Assembly: GCF_023217965.1 (NCBI RefSeq)
Contig: NZ_JALPSC010000001.1
Location: 682,001 to 746,000, forward strand
Length of the DNA stretch: 64,000 nucleotides
DNA from: Prevotella sp. E13-27
Lineage (GTDB): Bacteria > Bacteroidota > Bacteroidia > Bacteroidales > Bacteroidaceae
Direction of reading: 5' to 3'
Shown here: positions 36,982 through 45,043 of the stretch, piece after piece
Layout: the number at the start of each line of letters is the position of its first letter
Position numbering within the stretch: the first letter of the stretch is position 1
The notes under the pieces: generated by a model
What the model was told of the DNA's origin: nothing
Database searches by the model: none
Seen by the model: only the letters and a program-made list of their open reading frames with translations
Program-made: the position numbers and the translations under genes

Positions 36982-38130
36982 ATGACAAAAGTTCTATACG
37001 ATTATCAAGGATTCATGGAGCATCATGGTGGTGTGTCCAATAGCTTTGTACAGCTGATTAGCCACATGCCTGAGTCCATCAAATACGATATTGGCATTGT
37101 TGACAGCGACAATGAGCACTTGAAACATTCCAACATAGCTGATGTTCAACCTTGCCGACTATTAAGACGCAATTTCATAAAGAAGGAACATTTCCCAACC
37201 AAGGGCCATTTATACGATATGTACAAATGGCTGTTTCCTTATAAAACATCAGAGGCAACTAACGAGAAGCGTGTCATTGAATTACTACAGCGGGAAAAGT
37301 ATGATGTGTTCCATCCTACCTATTTCCATCCATACTTCCTGAAGTATATCAAAGACACTCCATTTGTGCTGACCATTCATGACATGACGCCTGAACGCGC
37401 AAAGCAACATGACAAGCAGAAGAAATGGAAACGTCTGCTTGCACCAAAGGCAGCTCATATCATCGCGGTGTCTGAATCTACAAAGAATGATGTAGTGGAA
37501 ATGTTAGGTATTTCTCCATCCAAGATATCAGTTATCTATCATGCTGCGCCCGACGATCAGACGTCTGTGGAACCACCAATCTTCTCAGATTTCCCATATA
37601 TACTGTTCGTAGGACGACGTGGCGGCTATAAGAATTTCGGACCTATGGTTCGCAGCATGGCACCAATACTGCGGAATCATCCTCAGTTACATCTTGTCTG
37701 CACAGGCAATCCATTTACAGCAGAAGAGGAAACCTGTTTAAAGGAGCTTGGAATCAGTGACCAAACGATTCAGTATTATGCCGCTGATACGGAACTACAG
37801 AATCTTTATGCTAACGCATGCTGTTTCATCTTTCCGTCAGAATACGAGGGTTTCGGTATTCCTATATTAGAAGCATATAATGCCCATTGCCCAGTATTAC
37901 TGAACAATGCCAGTTGTTTCCCAGAGATAGCGCAGGATGCCGCCCTGTTCTTTAACATGAACAGCGAAGGCACTAATCTTGCTGAAGTTCTTGAGGATTT
38001 CCTTAGTTGGGATAACAGTAAACGCAGAGAGTTAATCACACGTCAGGACGAACGCCTGAAATTCTTCTCTTGGGAAAAGTCTGCACGCCAGCTAAGTGAG
38101 ATTTATGAGAAGGTGGCACAGCATGGATAA
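36982..38130 (+). CDS. GT4-family glycosyltransferase
   Basis: This 382-residue GT-B enzyme carries YDYQGFMEHHGGVSNSF at the acceptor end, LTIHDMTPER, IIAVSESTKNDV, YILFVGRRGGYKNF and the donor motif PSEYEGFGIPILEAY. It resembles mannosyl- or galactosyltransferases of LPS core and O-antigen clusters. The ATG at 36982, two bases after the previous stop, is preferred to an earlier overlapping start at 36895 that would add 29 residues of shadow sequence. The sulfatase-fold gene begins 11 bp downstream. Confidence 0.9.
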   Translation: MTKVLYDYQGFMEHHGGVSNSFVQLISHMPESIKYDIGIVDSDNEHLKHSNIADVQPCRLLRRNFIKKEHFPTKGHLYDMYKWLFPYKTSEATNEKRVIELLQREKYDVFHPTYFHPYFLKYIKDTPFVLTIHDMTPERAKQHDKQKKWKRLLAPKAAHIIAVSESTKNDVVEMLGISPSKISVIYHAAPDDQTSVEPPIFSDFPYILFVGRRGGYKNFGPMVRSMAPILRNHPQLHLVCTGNPFTAEEETCLKELGISDQTIQYYAADTELQNLYANACCFIFPSEYEGFGIPILEAYNAHCPVLLNNASCFPEIAQDAALFFNMNSEGTNLAEVLEDFLSWDNSKRRELITRQDERLKFFSWEKSARQLSEIYEKVAQHG

Positions 38131-38141
38131 GCTATCCTGTA

Positions 38142-40013
38142 ATGTATAATTTATTGCAGACGATGAGGACGATAGGTTCATTCTTTCGGTTTTTCATGCT
38201 ATGGACGCTTGTCGGGATAATGAGCAAGGTCGTATTCCTTTTGGCTTACCACTCGTTACTGACAGAATGCACATGGGGCGAACAGCTGGCCGTGATATGG
38301 TACGGACTGCGCCTCGATTTCGCCATGGCGGGATACCTGACATTGTTACCTGGTCTGATGCTTGCAGTGAATGTGTGGTATAATGGTAAGCTGCTACATG
38401 GGCTATGGAAAGGATATCTTGCACTGACATCAATAATTGCATCATTGGCCTACGTGGCCAATATCGGTCTTTACGGCTACTGGGGATTCCCTTTAGACAA
38501 TACACCTATATTATATATAAGGACATCACCGGCTGATGCGGCAGCAAGTCTGGTGTGGTGGCAACTGTTACTTGGAGTATTGGCGGTGGCAGTGGTGGCT
38601 ACAGCCATCTACTTGCTACCGTTCCGATTACCCCAAAAGGAATCAGCACACACAACTCGCGGAACACAGGTTGTCATCACCATAGTATTACTTTTGCTTG
38701 AGGCAAGTCTGATATTGCCTATACGAGGAGGTGTGGGCACTGGCACCAACCATACTGGCAGCGTATATTTTTCTACTTCTCCCAGATTGAACCATGCGGC
38801 TGTCAACCCGATGTTCAGTTTTATGGAATCAGTACTGCACCAGCAGCAGATAGGCACCAAATATCGGTTCATGGCTGACGATGAAGCTAATAGGCTCATG
38901 TCCGAGCTTACAAAGACAACACTTAGAGCCGACTCAGTGACAGCTATCAACGACAGTACTGCCACTGAAGAAATAAGAAAGCTAAGGAATACGCGCCCAA
39001 ATATCATTCTTATCACTCTGGAAGGTTTCTCCGACACTGTGATGAGAGTAAAAGACATAACACCAAATCTGGAAAGGCTAACTCACGAAGGCTTGTATTT
39101 CACTAATTTCTATACAAACAGCTTCCGCACCGACCGAGCGCTTGTCTCTGTACATAGCGGACTGCCTGCACAGACGACAATGAGCGTGATGGACAACCCA
39201 CGCATAAGCACTTCCCTACCCTCCATCGCCGGCACCCTGTCAAAGAACGGCTATGCCACAACGTTCTACTATGGCGGTGATATTAACTACAGTAACATGC
39301 GCTCTTATTTCGTTGGAACTGGATTCCATACGATTGTTTCCGACAAAGGTTTTCCTCGAGAATTGCACACCGGCAAATGGGGAGTGGCCGACGGTGCTGT
39401 CTATGACAGGATTATTGCCGACATAAAAGCTACAAGCGATGAGCCATTCTTCTTAAGCATCATGACCGAAAGCAGCCATGAGCCTTTCGACGTGCCAAAT
39501 TACAAGCGCGTTGACGACGAGGTGCTCAATGCATTCTCGTATGCTGATGATTGTCTCGGACGCTTTATAACTCAACTGAAAGAGCTTCCTTGTTGGGACA
39601 AAACCCTTGTTGTAATAGTACCTGACCACCTCGGTGCTTTCCCCAGTAACATCGACAACTATCAATACTGGCGATATCATGCACCACTGATAATCTTAGG
39701 AGGCATGATGAAAACCAACGCCACATGCAATGTCGTAGGCTCGCAGATTGACATATCTGCCACGCTGTTTGGACTTTTAGGCATTAGCCACGAGGAGTTC
39801 ACCTACTCCAAAGATCTGTTAGATAACAGTGCGCCTCACTTCGCGTTCTTCACCTTCCCCGACGCCATGGGAATAATTACCGACAGTAGCCGAGTTATCT
39901 TCGACAACACTGCCAATCAGGCGGTCTCACCGGAAGGCGCTTATACAGACTCTCTCACACAGAAAGCGAAAGCATATCTCCAGAAACTCTACGATGACAT
40001 AGACAAAAGATAG
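38142..40013 (+). CDS. LtaS/OpgB-like membrane phosphotransferase (sulfatase fold)
   Basis: This 623-residue protein has about five N-terminal membrane helices (to about residue 190) and a periplasmic alkaline-phosphatase/sulfatase-fold domain. Motifs are IILITLEGFSD (metal-binding Glu), TNSFRTDRALVSVHSG (the Thr/Ser nucleophile area) and MTESSHEPF, IVPDHLG (metal-binding Asp-His). In the family such enzymes transfer phosphoglycerol or phosphoethanolamine from phospholipid to lipoteichoic acid, periplasmic glucan or LPS. In a Gram-negative LPS cluster, decoration of core or O-antigen is most likely. It is 3 bp from the next glycosyltransferase's first possible start. Confidence 0.88.
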   Translation: MYNLLQTMRTIGSFFRFFMLWTLVGIMSKVVFLLAYHSLLTECTWGEQLAVIWYGLRLDFAMAGYLTLLPGLMLAVNVWYNGKLLHGLWKGYLALTSIIASLAYVANIGLYGYWGFPLDNTPILYIRTSPADAAASLVWWQLLLGVLAVAVVATAIYLLPFRLPQKESAHTTRGTQVVITIVLLLLEASLILPIRGGVGTGTNHTGSVYFSTSPRLNHAAVNPMFSFMESVLHQQQIGTKYRFMADDEANRLMSELTKTTLRADSVTAINDSTATEEIRKLRNTRPNIILITLEGFSDTVMRVKDITPNLERLTHEGLYFTNFYTNSFRTDRALVSVHSGLPAQTTMSVMDNPRISTSLPSIAGTLSKNGYATTFYYGGDINYSNMRSYFVGTGFHTIVSDKGFPRELHTGKWGVADGAVYDRIIADIKATSDEPFFLSIMTESSHEPFDVPNYKRVDDEVLNAFSYADDCLGRFITQLKELPCWDKTLVVIVPDHLGAFPSNIDNYQYWRYHAPLIILGGMMKTNATCNVVGSQIDISATLFGLLGISHEEFTYSKDLLDNSAPHFAFFTFPDAMGIITDSSRVIFDNTANQAVSPEGAYTDSLTQKAKAYLQKLYDDIDKR

Positions 40014-40021
40014 GAATGCAT

Positions 40022-41173
40022 ATGAAACAACAACTCACCATAGGACTCGACGCGAAACGCATAGTGCGCAACGGCACAGGACTGGGCAGCTATGGACGTA
40101 CGCTGGCTAACGACCTTGCCAACATTGACGATTTGCAGTTGCTTCTCTATGCCCCAGACAGTGGACGCGAAGCTCTACGCACACAAGTGCCTGAACGTTC
40201 AAACCTGCGTTACGTCTATCCCCTATCCTCTTACCCCTCACCTCTCGCCTCTCTCTACAAATCCTATTGGCGCTCACGAGGCATCATAGGACAGCTGAAA
40301 GCCGACGGTGTACAGGTGTTCCATGGACTGTCTGGCGAGCTTCCGATAGGCATTCGCAAAGCAGGCATCAAGACGGTAGTGACCATCCATGATCTTATCT
40401 TCATGCGCCATCCTGAATACTACAACTGGATTGACGTTCAGATATATCGTAAAAAATTCTTCAAGACGCTCCGCGAAGCAGACAGCATAGTGGCTATCAG
40501 CGAGTGTACACGTCGCGACATTGTCGAACTGGGCGGTGTACCCGAAGAAAAGATCGAGCTTATCTATCAAAGCTGTGCAACACGCTTCTCTTCTAATGTC
40601 GCCCCTGACGATACTGAACGTGTAAAACAGGCTTATCATCTGCCTCAGCGTTATATCCTCGGTGTCGGTTCCATTGAAGAACGTAAGAACATGATGCTTG
40701 CAGCCAAAGCCCTTCACTGGCTTCCCGATGATATTTGCCTTGTACTTGTGGGGAAAGCAACAAAATACACGAAACGCATCACAGACATGGCTCAGCGCGA
40801 ACAGCTCTCCCACCGTATCATGACGCTTCACGGCGTGCCCGATAAAGACCTGCCTTCACTCTACGCATTAGCCGAGGCCTTTGTCTATCCGTCACGCTAC
40901 GAAGGTTTCGGCATACCCATCATCGAAGCCATCCGCATGGGACTGCCTGTCGTTGCCTGCACCGGCTCTTGTCTGGAAGAGGCTGGCGGTCCAGATAACC
41001 TGTATGTTAACCCTGATGATGCAGAGGCTATGGCATCGTCTGTCAAGAGCGTCCTCAGAGGTGCCGAAGGTCGTAAGCGCCGCATAGAACTGTCACAACA
41101 ATACATACGTCGCTTCGAGAACAACGATGCTGCCGAGCATTTTGCCGAGCTATACCGTAAGTTAATGTTTTAA
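40022..41173 (+). CDS. GT4-family glycosyltransferase, last gene of the polysaccharide run
   Basis: This 383-residue GT-B enzyme has LDAKRIVRNGTGLGSYGRTLA at the acceptor site, TVVTIHDLIFMRHPE, IVAISECTRRDIVE, YILGVGSIEERKNM and YPSRYEGFGIPIIEAIRMG. AGGA six bases before the ATG at 40022 makes it a better start than the ATG at 40016. Residues about 66-79 (LSSYPSPLASLY) are coded by TCACCTC-type heptamers. This is an in-frame insertion in a loop between the acceptor strand and the following helix. The stop codon sits in an 11-bp inverted repeat. Confidence 0.9.
   Translation: MKQQLTIGLDAKRIVRNGTGLGSYGRTLANDLANIDDLQLLLYAPDSGREALRTQVPERSNLRYVYPLSSYPSPLASLYKSYWRSRGIIGQLKADGVQVFHGLSGELPIGIRKAGIKTVVTIHDLIFMRHPEYYNWIDVQIYRKKFFKTLREADSIVAISECTRRDIVELGGVPEEKIELIYQSCATRFSSNVAPDDTERVKQAYHLPQRYILGVGSIEERKNMMLAAKALHWLPDDICLVLVGKATKYTKRITDMAQREQLSHRIMTLHGVPDKDLPSLYALAEAFVYPSRYEGFGIPIIEAIRMGLPVVACTGSCLEEAGGPDNLYVNPDDAEAMASSVKSVLRGAEGRKRRIELSQQYIRRFENNDAAEHFAELYRKLMF
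40218..40256. repeat. heptamer repeat inside a GT4 gene
   Basis: Imperfect 7-bp units of the TCACCTC type (ATCCTCT, TACCCCT, CACCTCT, CGCCTCT) lie in frame in the coding sequence and encode PLSSYPSPLASL. A change of one unit would shift the reading frame. Confidence 0.7.
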
Positions 41174-41205
41174 AGACAACTTAAACAACAAACGGTTGTC
41201 TTTAA
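41170..41205 (+). terminator. inverted repeat at the end of the polysaccharide run
   Basis: An 11-bp perfect stem (TTAAAGACAAC and its complement at 41195-41205) with a 14-nt loop contains the stop codon of the last glycosyltransferase. There is no U tract, so its efficiency as a terminator is uncertain. Confidence 0.45.
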
Positions 41206-41222
41206 GAATAATAGAAACAAAA

Positions 41223-41253
41223 AAGTGCGGTATGAATCTCTCACCCCGCACTT
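41223..41253 (-). terminator. intrinsic terminator of the small membrane-peptide gene
   Basis: Read on the minus strand, AAGTGCGG and CCGCACTT form an 8-bp GC-rich stem followed directly by a run of T residues (TTTTTTG). The hairpin begins 3 bp past the small gene's stop. It could also stop plus-strand transcripts from the glycosyltransferase run. Confidence 0.7.
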
Positions 41254-41256
41254 CTT

Positions 41257-41352
41257 CTAACGGATGTCAGTGTTTGTCAAAGTTATAACGCTAAGTATCG
41301 TTGCAACTGCTCCTAACACTAACACGGCCGTAGTTTGAAAATCTAATAACAT
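41257..41352 (-). CDS. predicted 31-residue single-span membrane peptide
   Basis: A 32-codon open frame encodes MLLDFQTTAVLVLGAVATIL followed by a polar tail (SVITLTNTDIR). It would be a short acidic N-terminus, one hydrophobic helix of about 20 residues and a C-terminus ending in DIR. The case for a real gene rests on its parts being in order: a full TTTG-N20-TAACTTTG promoter about 100 bp upstream, a purine-rich AAGG before the ATG, and an intrinsic terminator 3 bp after the stop. I recognise no family. Possible roles include a membrane regulator or toxin-like peptide, but nothing in the sequence decides this. Alternatively the transcript is a small RNA and the frame is chance. Confidence 0.6.
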   Translation of the reverse strand: MLLDFQTTAVLVLGAVATILSVITLTNTDIR

Positions 41353-41375
41353 AATCTTTACCTTAAATCTATTTA

Positions 41376-41401
41376 CTTAGCCAACCAATTGGCTAACTAA
41401 G
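41376..41401 (-). promoter_or_regulatory. hairpin in the leader of the small membrane-peptide gene
   Basis: TTAGCCAA and TTGGCTAA (41377-41384 and 41389-41396) form an 8-bp stem with a 4-nt loop, and flanking CTTAG/CTAAG can extend it with a small bulge. It lies midway between the promoter and the ATG of the 31-residue peptide. Confidence 0.5.
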
Positions 41402-41450
41402 AACTACTAACCTAATGAATAACATGTGTACAATCTCCCGATTGATAGCG

Positions 41451-41482
41451 CAAAGTTACGACGTTTTGTGTGCGAACACAAA
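41451..41482 (-). promoter_or_regulatory. predicted promoter of the small membrane-peptide gene
   Basis: On the minus strand TTTG (41479-41482) and TAACTTTG (41451-41458) are 20 bp apart. The inverted repeat TGCGAA...TTCGCA at 41471-41493 overlaps the -33 element and could be an operator. Confidence 0.6.
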
Positions 41483-41523
41483 AAGCATTCGCACTTTAAT
41501 TACAAACCGTCGTATTACTTGAT

Positions 41524-43308
41524 TTAAATCAACCTTTCCTGCTGTACCTTCTCCATTACACGCAGGAAATTGCCTCCCCAGATCTTCTGTATGTCGGCTT
41601 CGCTATAGCGACGCGCCAACAGCTGACGGGTAAACAGTTTCAGCTCACTAGCATCGGCAAGACCACGCACACCACCATCGCCGTCGAAGTCGGTGCCCAG
41701 TCCCACATGGTCTATACCCATAATCTTTATGGCATGGTCAAGATGTTGCATAGCATCCAGTATGGTTGCCTCGCCTGGATTAGAATCTTTCTTCACGAAA
41801 CCATGATAAAGTGTCACCTGACATACACCGCCTTTCGCAGCGAGGGCGCGCATCTGGTCGTCGGTGAGGTTTCGTGGATGGTCACAAAGAGCACGAGCAG
41901 ACGAGTGGCTGCACACTATAGGCAAGTCAGAGACCTGAAGCGCATCGTAGAAACTGCTCTCAGCCCCATGGCTCAGGTCAACCATCACACCGCATCTGTT
42001 CATCTCCTTTATCACCCTTGCACCGAAGTCGCTCAGTCCACCGTGGGTCTGAGTGCTACGCGCAGAGTCACATATATCGTTATCACCATTATGACATAAA
42101 GTGATATACACCACACCACGGTCAGCGAAATGCTTCACGTTAGCAATATCGCCCTCCAGTGCCAAGCCGTTCTCTATGCCGAGTATGATTGTCTTCTTAC
42201 CACTCTGTTTGTTAAGCAACAGTTCTGCTGGTGTACGTGCCAATGCCAGACGACCAGAGTTCTCATTAACAATCTGTTCTATCTTGTCAAAGATAAAATC
42301 GGCATAGGCTCGTGGACCTGCCACATCGAAAGCTATGTTCTTCTGGAATGGCTCGCCAGGTTTAGGCTGAGGCAGGTAGCACACCATTATAGTTGCATCA
42401 AGACCGCCCTCTTCCATCTTTGGCAGATCGACGAGTATTCTATTGTCGCGCGTACCGAAGTTTACGTTCTGGGGAAAGAGCATTGGTGTGTCACAATGGC
42501 TGTCCAGTGTGATTATCTGTTTATGCAGACTCTGCACCTTAGAATAAATCTTAGCCTCATCGACAAGCCAACGGAACAAAGGTAACCCATCGGCACCAAG
42601 ACACTCTGGGTGCCACTGCACACCGATGAATGGTTTCTCCTCACTACTCTCTATGGCCTCTATAATGCCATCCTTAGATCTTGCCACCACACGGAAATGC
42701 TCTCCGGCATCGCTAACAGCCTGATGATGGAACGAGTTCACAAAGAGTGTGAGCGGCTCTACACCACTATTATATATATTATATAGAACAGAGCCTGCTT
42801 CAACGCTCACGCTATGTGTAGGTTCTGAACGGTCAGCATCCTGCGAATGCTTTATACTACATGAATCACTTATATCCTGTGCCACCTTGCCACCCAAAGC
42901 GACAGCCATGGTCTGAATGCCGCGACAGATGCCCAATATAGGCATCTGGCGGTTAAAGGCAAGACGTGCCAGCAACAGCTCAGGCAAATCACGCTCAGCA
43001 TTTATGCCACCGAGCTTTCTGACAGGTTCCTCTCCACAGTATAGAGGATTGATGTCGGCACCGCCACTAAGTAGCAGTCCATCAATACGGCCAAGGACAG
43101 AGAGCAACGTCTCTTCGTCTGATGTAGGGGGAATGACCAGCGGTGTACCACCGGCTTTAACAATCTGCTTATAATAACCCTCACCGAGCTTACATGTCTG
43201 TTCGCCATAGTTACCGGTGATGCCAATGACAGGCTGACGTCCGTCAACGCTGAAACTCTTTGAGGAATAAATGTCTGCTAAAGATTTAGTTAGGTCAAAA
43301 CGATTCAT
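41524..43308 (-). CDS. fusion of C26 gamma-glutamyl hydrolase and M19 membrane-type dipeptidase
   Basis: This 594-residue protein joins two hydrolases. Residues about 25-245 are a class I amidotransferase-like peptidase C26 (PuuD/gamma-Glu-GABA hydrolase type) with the nucleophile in LGICRGIQTMA and the His-Glu pair in GVQWHPE. Residues about 262-594 are an M19 zinc dipeptidase: LDSHCDTP (HxD metal site), GIENGLALEGD, DLSHGAESSF, CSHSSARAL and GTDFDGDGG. Together they could remove a gamma-glutamyl group and then split the dipeptide, for example from gamma-glutamyl or glutathione-like peptides; this is inference. No signal peptide is visible, so it should be cytoplasmic. An Lrp-type regulator gene lies 9 bp upstream on the same strand. 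Confidence 0.9.
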   Translation of the reverse strand: MNRFDLTKSLADIYSSKSFSVDGRQPVIGITGNYGEQTCKLGEGYYKQIVKAGGTPLVIPPTSDEETLLSVLGRIDGLLLSGGADINPLYCGEEPVRKLGGINAERDLPELLLARLAFNRQMPILGICRGIQTMAVALGGKVAQDISDSCSIKHSQDADRSEPTHSVSVEAGSVLYNIYNSGVEPLTLFVNSFHHQAVSDAGEHFRVVARSKDGIIEAIESSEEKPFIGVQWHPECLGADGLPLFRWLVDEAKIYSKVQSLHKQIITLDSHCDTPMLFPQNVNFGTRDNRILVDLPKMEEGGLDATIMVCYLPQPKPGEPFQKNIAFDVAGPRAYADFIFDKIEQIVNENSGRLALARTPAELLLNKQSGKKTIILGIENGLALEGDIANVKHFADRGVVYITLCHNGDNDICDSARSTQTHGGLSDFGARVIKEMNRCGVMVDLSHGAESSFYDALQVSDLPIVCSHSSARALCDHPRNLTDDQMRALAAKGGVCQVTLYHGFVKKDSNPGEATILDAMQHLDHAIKIMGIDHVGLGTDFDGDGGVRGLADASELKLFTRQLLARRYSEADIQKIWGGNFLRVMEKVQQERLI

Positions 43309-43317
43309 AGTCCTTTT

Positions 43318-43791
43318 CTATTCTTCAATGTCATCGAAGTGCACAGGTATTTCACGCTTGATGCTCTGCTCTAAAGAGATGAGCGTTTCGGTTGCCATGA
43401 CACCGGGAATCTCCTGAAGTTGTCCGTTCAACAACTGCATAAGCTGCTCGTTATCACGGGCAAACAGTTTTACCATCATGGTATAAGGACCTGTTGTGAA
43501 ATGACACTCCACCACCTCTGGGATAAGCTCCAATCGCCTTACCACGTCTTTGTACATGGAACCGCGCTCAAGCGTTATGCCTACATAGGTACATGTGGAA
43601 TAGCCTATTGACTTTGGATTAACATTGAACCCACTACCTGTAATGATGTCGGCAGCTATAAGACGCTGCACGCGCTGGTGCACGGCGGCACGCGACACGC
43701 CACACTCTGCTGCCACATCCTTGAATGGCAGACGAGCATCTTTCGACACAATACTTAGAATCTTTTTATCGAGATTGTCTATTTTTTCCAT
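43318..43791 (-). CDS. Lrp/AsnC-family transcriptional regulator
   Basis: This 157-residue regulator has an N-terminal helix-turn-helix (DNLDKKILSIVSKDARLPFKD, then VAAECGVSRAAVHQRVQRL) and a C-terminal RAM ligand-binding domain (YVGITLERGSMY...GPYTMMVKLFARDNEQLMQLL). Such proteins sense amino acids or peptides. The frame extends 22 codons upstream into the promoter, so Met43791 is the start. Its gene is 9 bp from the C26-M19 fusion gene, so that dipeptidase is a likely co-transcribed target. A TACTCA-AC-TGAGTA palindrome at the start codon suggests self-regulation. Confidence 0.92.
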   Translation of the reverse strand: MEKIDNLDKKILSIVSKDARLPFKDVAAECGVSRAAVHQRVQRLIAADIITGSGFNVNPKSIGYSTCTYVGITLERGSMYKDVVRRLELIPEVVECHFTTGPYTMMVKLFARDNEQLMQLLNGQLQEIPGVMATETLISLEQSIKREIPVHFDDIEE

Positions 43792-43804
43792 ACTCAACTG
43801 AGTA
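43791..43804. promoter_or_regulatory. palindrome at the lrp-like start codon (possible operator)
   Basis: TACTCA and TGAGTA are separated by 2 bp. The site lies between the promoter and the ATG of the Lrp-type gene, a good place for a self-repressing operator. Confidence 0.4.
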
Positions 43805-43822
43805 ATTTTACAATTTCGGAAG

Positions 43823-43853
43823 CAAAAATAGACAAAAAAAACTGAACGACAAA
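43823..43853 (-). promoter_or_regulatory. predicted promoter of the Lrp-type gene
   Basis: On the minus strand TTTG (43850-43853) and TATTTTTG (43823-43830) are 19 bp apart, a full consensus match, 31 bp upstream of the ATG. Confidence 0.55.
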
Positions 43854-43984
43854 ACAATTACCGCCTTTTTATAGTAAAAAACATCAGAGCTGCAAAAACA
43901 TAACAGTCAAAATCACAACACAGGACTGTCAGAACAGCAATGCAGAGCAGACTAAGGTGTAATATTACAGAATCTATCTTAAAA

Positions 43985-44048
43985 ACCAAACTCGTCGAGT
44001 TTGGTGACCAAAGTCGACGAGTTTGGTCACCAAAGTCGACGAGTTTGT
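43985..44048. repeat. 22-bp-phased palindromic repeat array
   Basis: The 12-bp word CGWCGAGTTTGG (third copy ending in T) occurs at 43993, 44015 and 44037, exactly 22 bp apart, with CCAAAGT or CCAAACT completing each unit on its left. The left end is an almost perfect 21-bp palindrome (ACCAAACTCG-T-CGAGTTTGGT), and GGTGACC, GTCGAC and GGTCACC add nested palindromes. It lies in the 331-bp gap between the Lrp-type gene and the FKBP genes. It could form terminator-like hairpins for the FKBP message. Confidence 0.75.
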
Positions 44049-44122
44049 AAAATGGTACTGTCTTAAACGAATTACAATCGTTTCAGGACTGAATTGCAAT
44101 TTAGGCGCAATAGCATTTCATT

Positions 44123-45034
44123 TTACTTCTCAATACCTACGAGTTCAACATCGAAGATGAGAGTTGCGTATGGCTTAATGTCCTTGCCTGCGCCACGCTC
44201 GCCGTATGCCAGGTCGTATGGGATGTAGAGCTGCCACTTAGAACCAACAGGCATCATGGTGAGAGCCTCAGTCCAACCCTTTATGACCTGATCGGCACGG
44301 AACACAGCAGGCTCAGTGCCATGTTTCTTTGAAGCATCGAACACTGTACCATCAATGAGACGTCCCTCATAGTGAACCTTCACACGGTCTGTGCGCTGAG
44401 GCACAACACCTGTACCGGCAGTGAGAACCTTGTACTGCAAACCGCTGGGAGTGGTGATAACGCCATCCTTGGTCTTGTTCTCTTCAAGGAACTTGCGTCC
44501 TGCCTCGCGTACAGCGCCATAGAGTTTCTCATCCTTGGCAGCCTTATTCTGCTGCTGCTTCAAGCTGAACTTCTCGCTTGCCACAGTCATTTTCATAACA
44601 GTGGTATCGCCCTTCACACCGTCGATGAAGCCACGATAGAAAAGGTCTGTTATGATGCTGTCGGGAGTATCAGTGAACTCCTGCTTCAATCCAGGGAACA
44701 TGCGCTGTGACACCTGGCGAGCAATATCAACACCTGCCATGCGGGCCGTCTGACGAGGATCGTTAGCAGAGGTAATAGCCTCCTTGAAGCCCGCCACGAA
44801 ATCAGCGATATAAGCAGTATCCACACCCTGCTGCTTGATGAGATAGTCCATCAAACCATTGGTCATGGTAACACCAGCCATATAGCTCAGAGAGTCGCTG
44901 CCGCTGACAAGCTTGACAGGAGCCTCAACAGGAGCAGCATCCTTCTTTTTCTTCTTATCCTTTTTACCTGCTTCAGCAGTGGTAAAAGAAGCACCCACCA
45001 GGATGGTGAGTGCCAGTAAGAGTATCTTCTTCAT
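44123..45034 (-). CDS. periplasmic FKBP-type peptidyl-prolyl isomerase
   Basis: This 303-residue isomerase has a cleavable signal peptide (MKKILLLALTILVGASFTTA, then EA) and a Lys-rich stretch after it. A helical FkpA-like dimerisation region (about 45-190) precedes an FKBP domain (about 205-303) with VKVHYEGRLIDGTVFDASKK, VIKGWTEAL and YGERGAGKDIKPYATLIFDVEL. It assists folding of exported proteins. It is the last of three adjacent FKBP paralogues on the minus strand, 9 bp after the lipoprotein copy. Confidence 0.93.
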   Translation of the reverse strand: MKKILLLALTILVGASFTTAEAGKKDKKKKKDAAPVEAPVKLVSGSDSLSYMAGVTMTNGLMDYLIKQQGVDTAYIADFVAGFKEAITSANDPRQTARMAGVDIARQVSQRMFPGLKQEFTDTPDSIITDLFYRGFIDGVKGDTTVMKMTVASEKFSLKQQQNKAAKDEKLYGAVREAGRKFLEENKTKDGVITTPSGLQYKVLTAGTGVVPQRTDRVKVHYEGRLIDGTVFDASKKHGTEPAVFRADQVIKGWTEALTMMPVGSKWQLYIPYDLAYGERGAGKDIKPYATLIFDVELVGIEK

Positions 45035-45043
45035 AATGCAAGA

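Noticed and set aside
9579..41173. Expected mobile elements around the glycan region
   Set aside because: No transposase, integrase, terminal inverted repeats of insertion-sequence type or tRNA attachment site was found at either border.
43985..44048. Possible CRISPR array or small coding gene
   Set aside because: The units touch each other with no unique spacers, and short frames through it have no start context.
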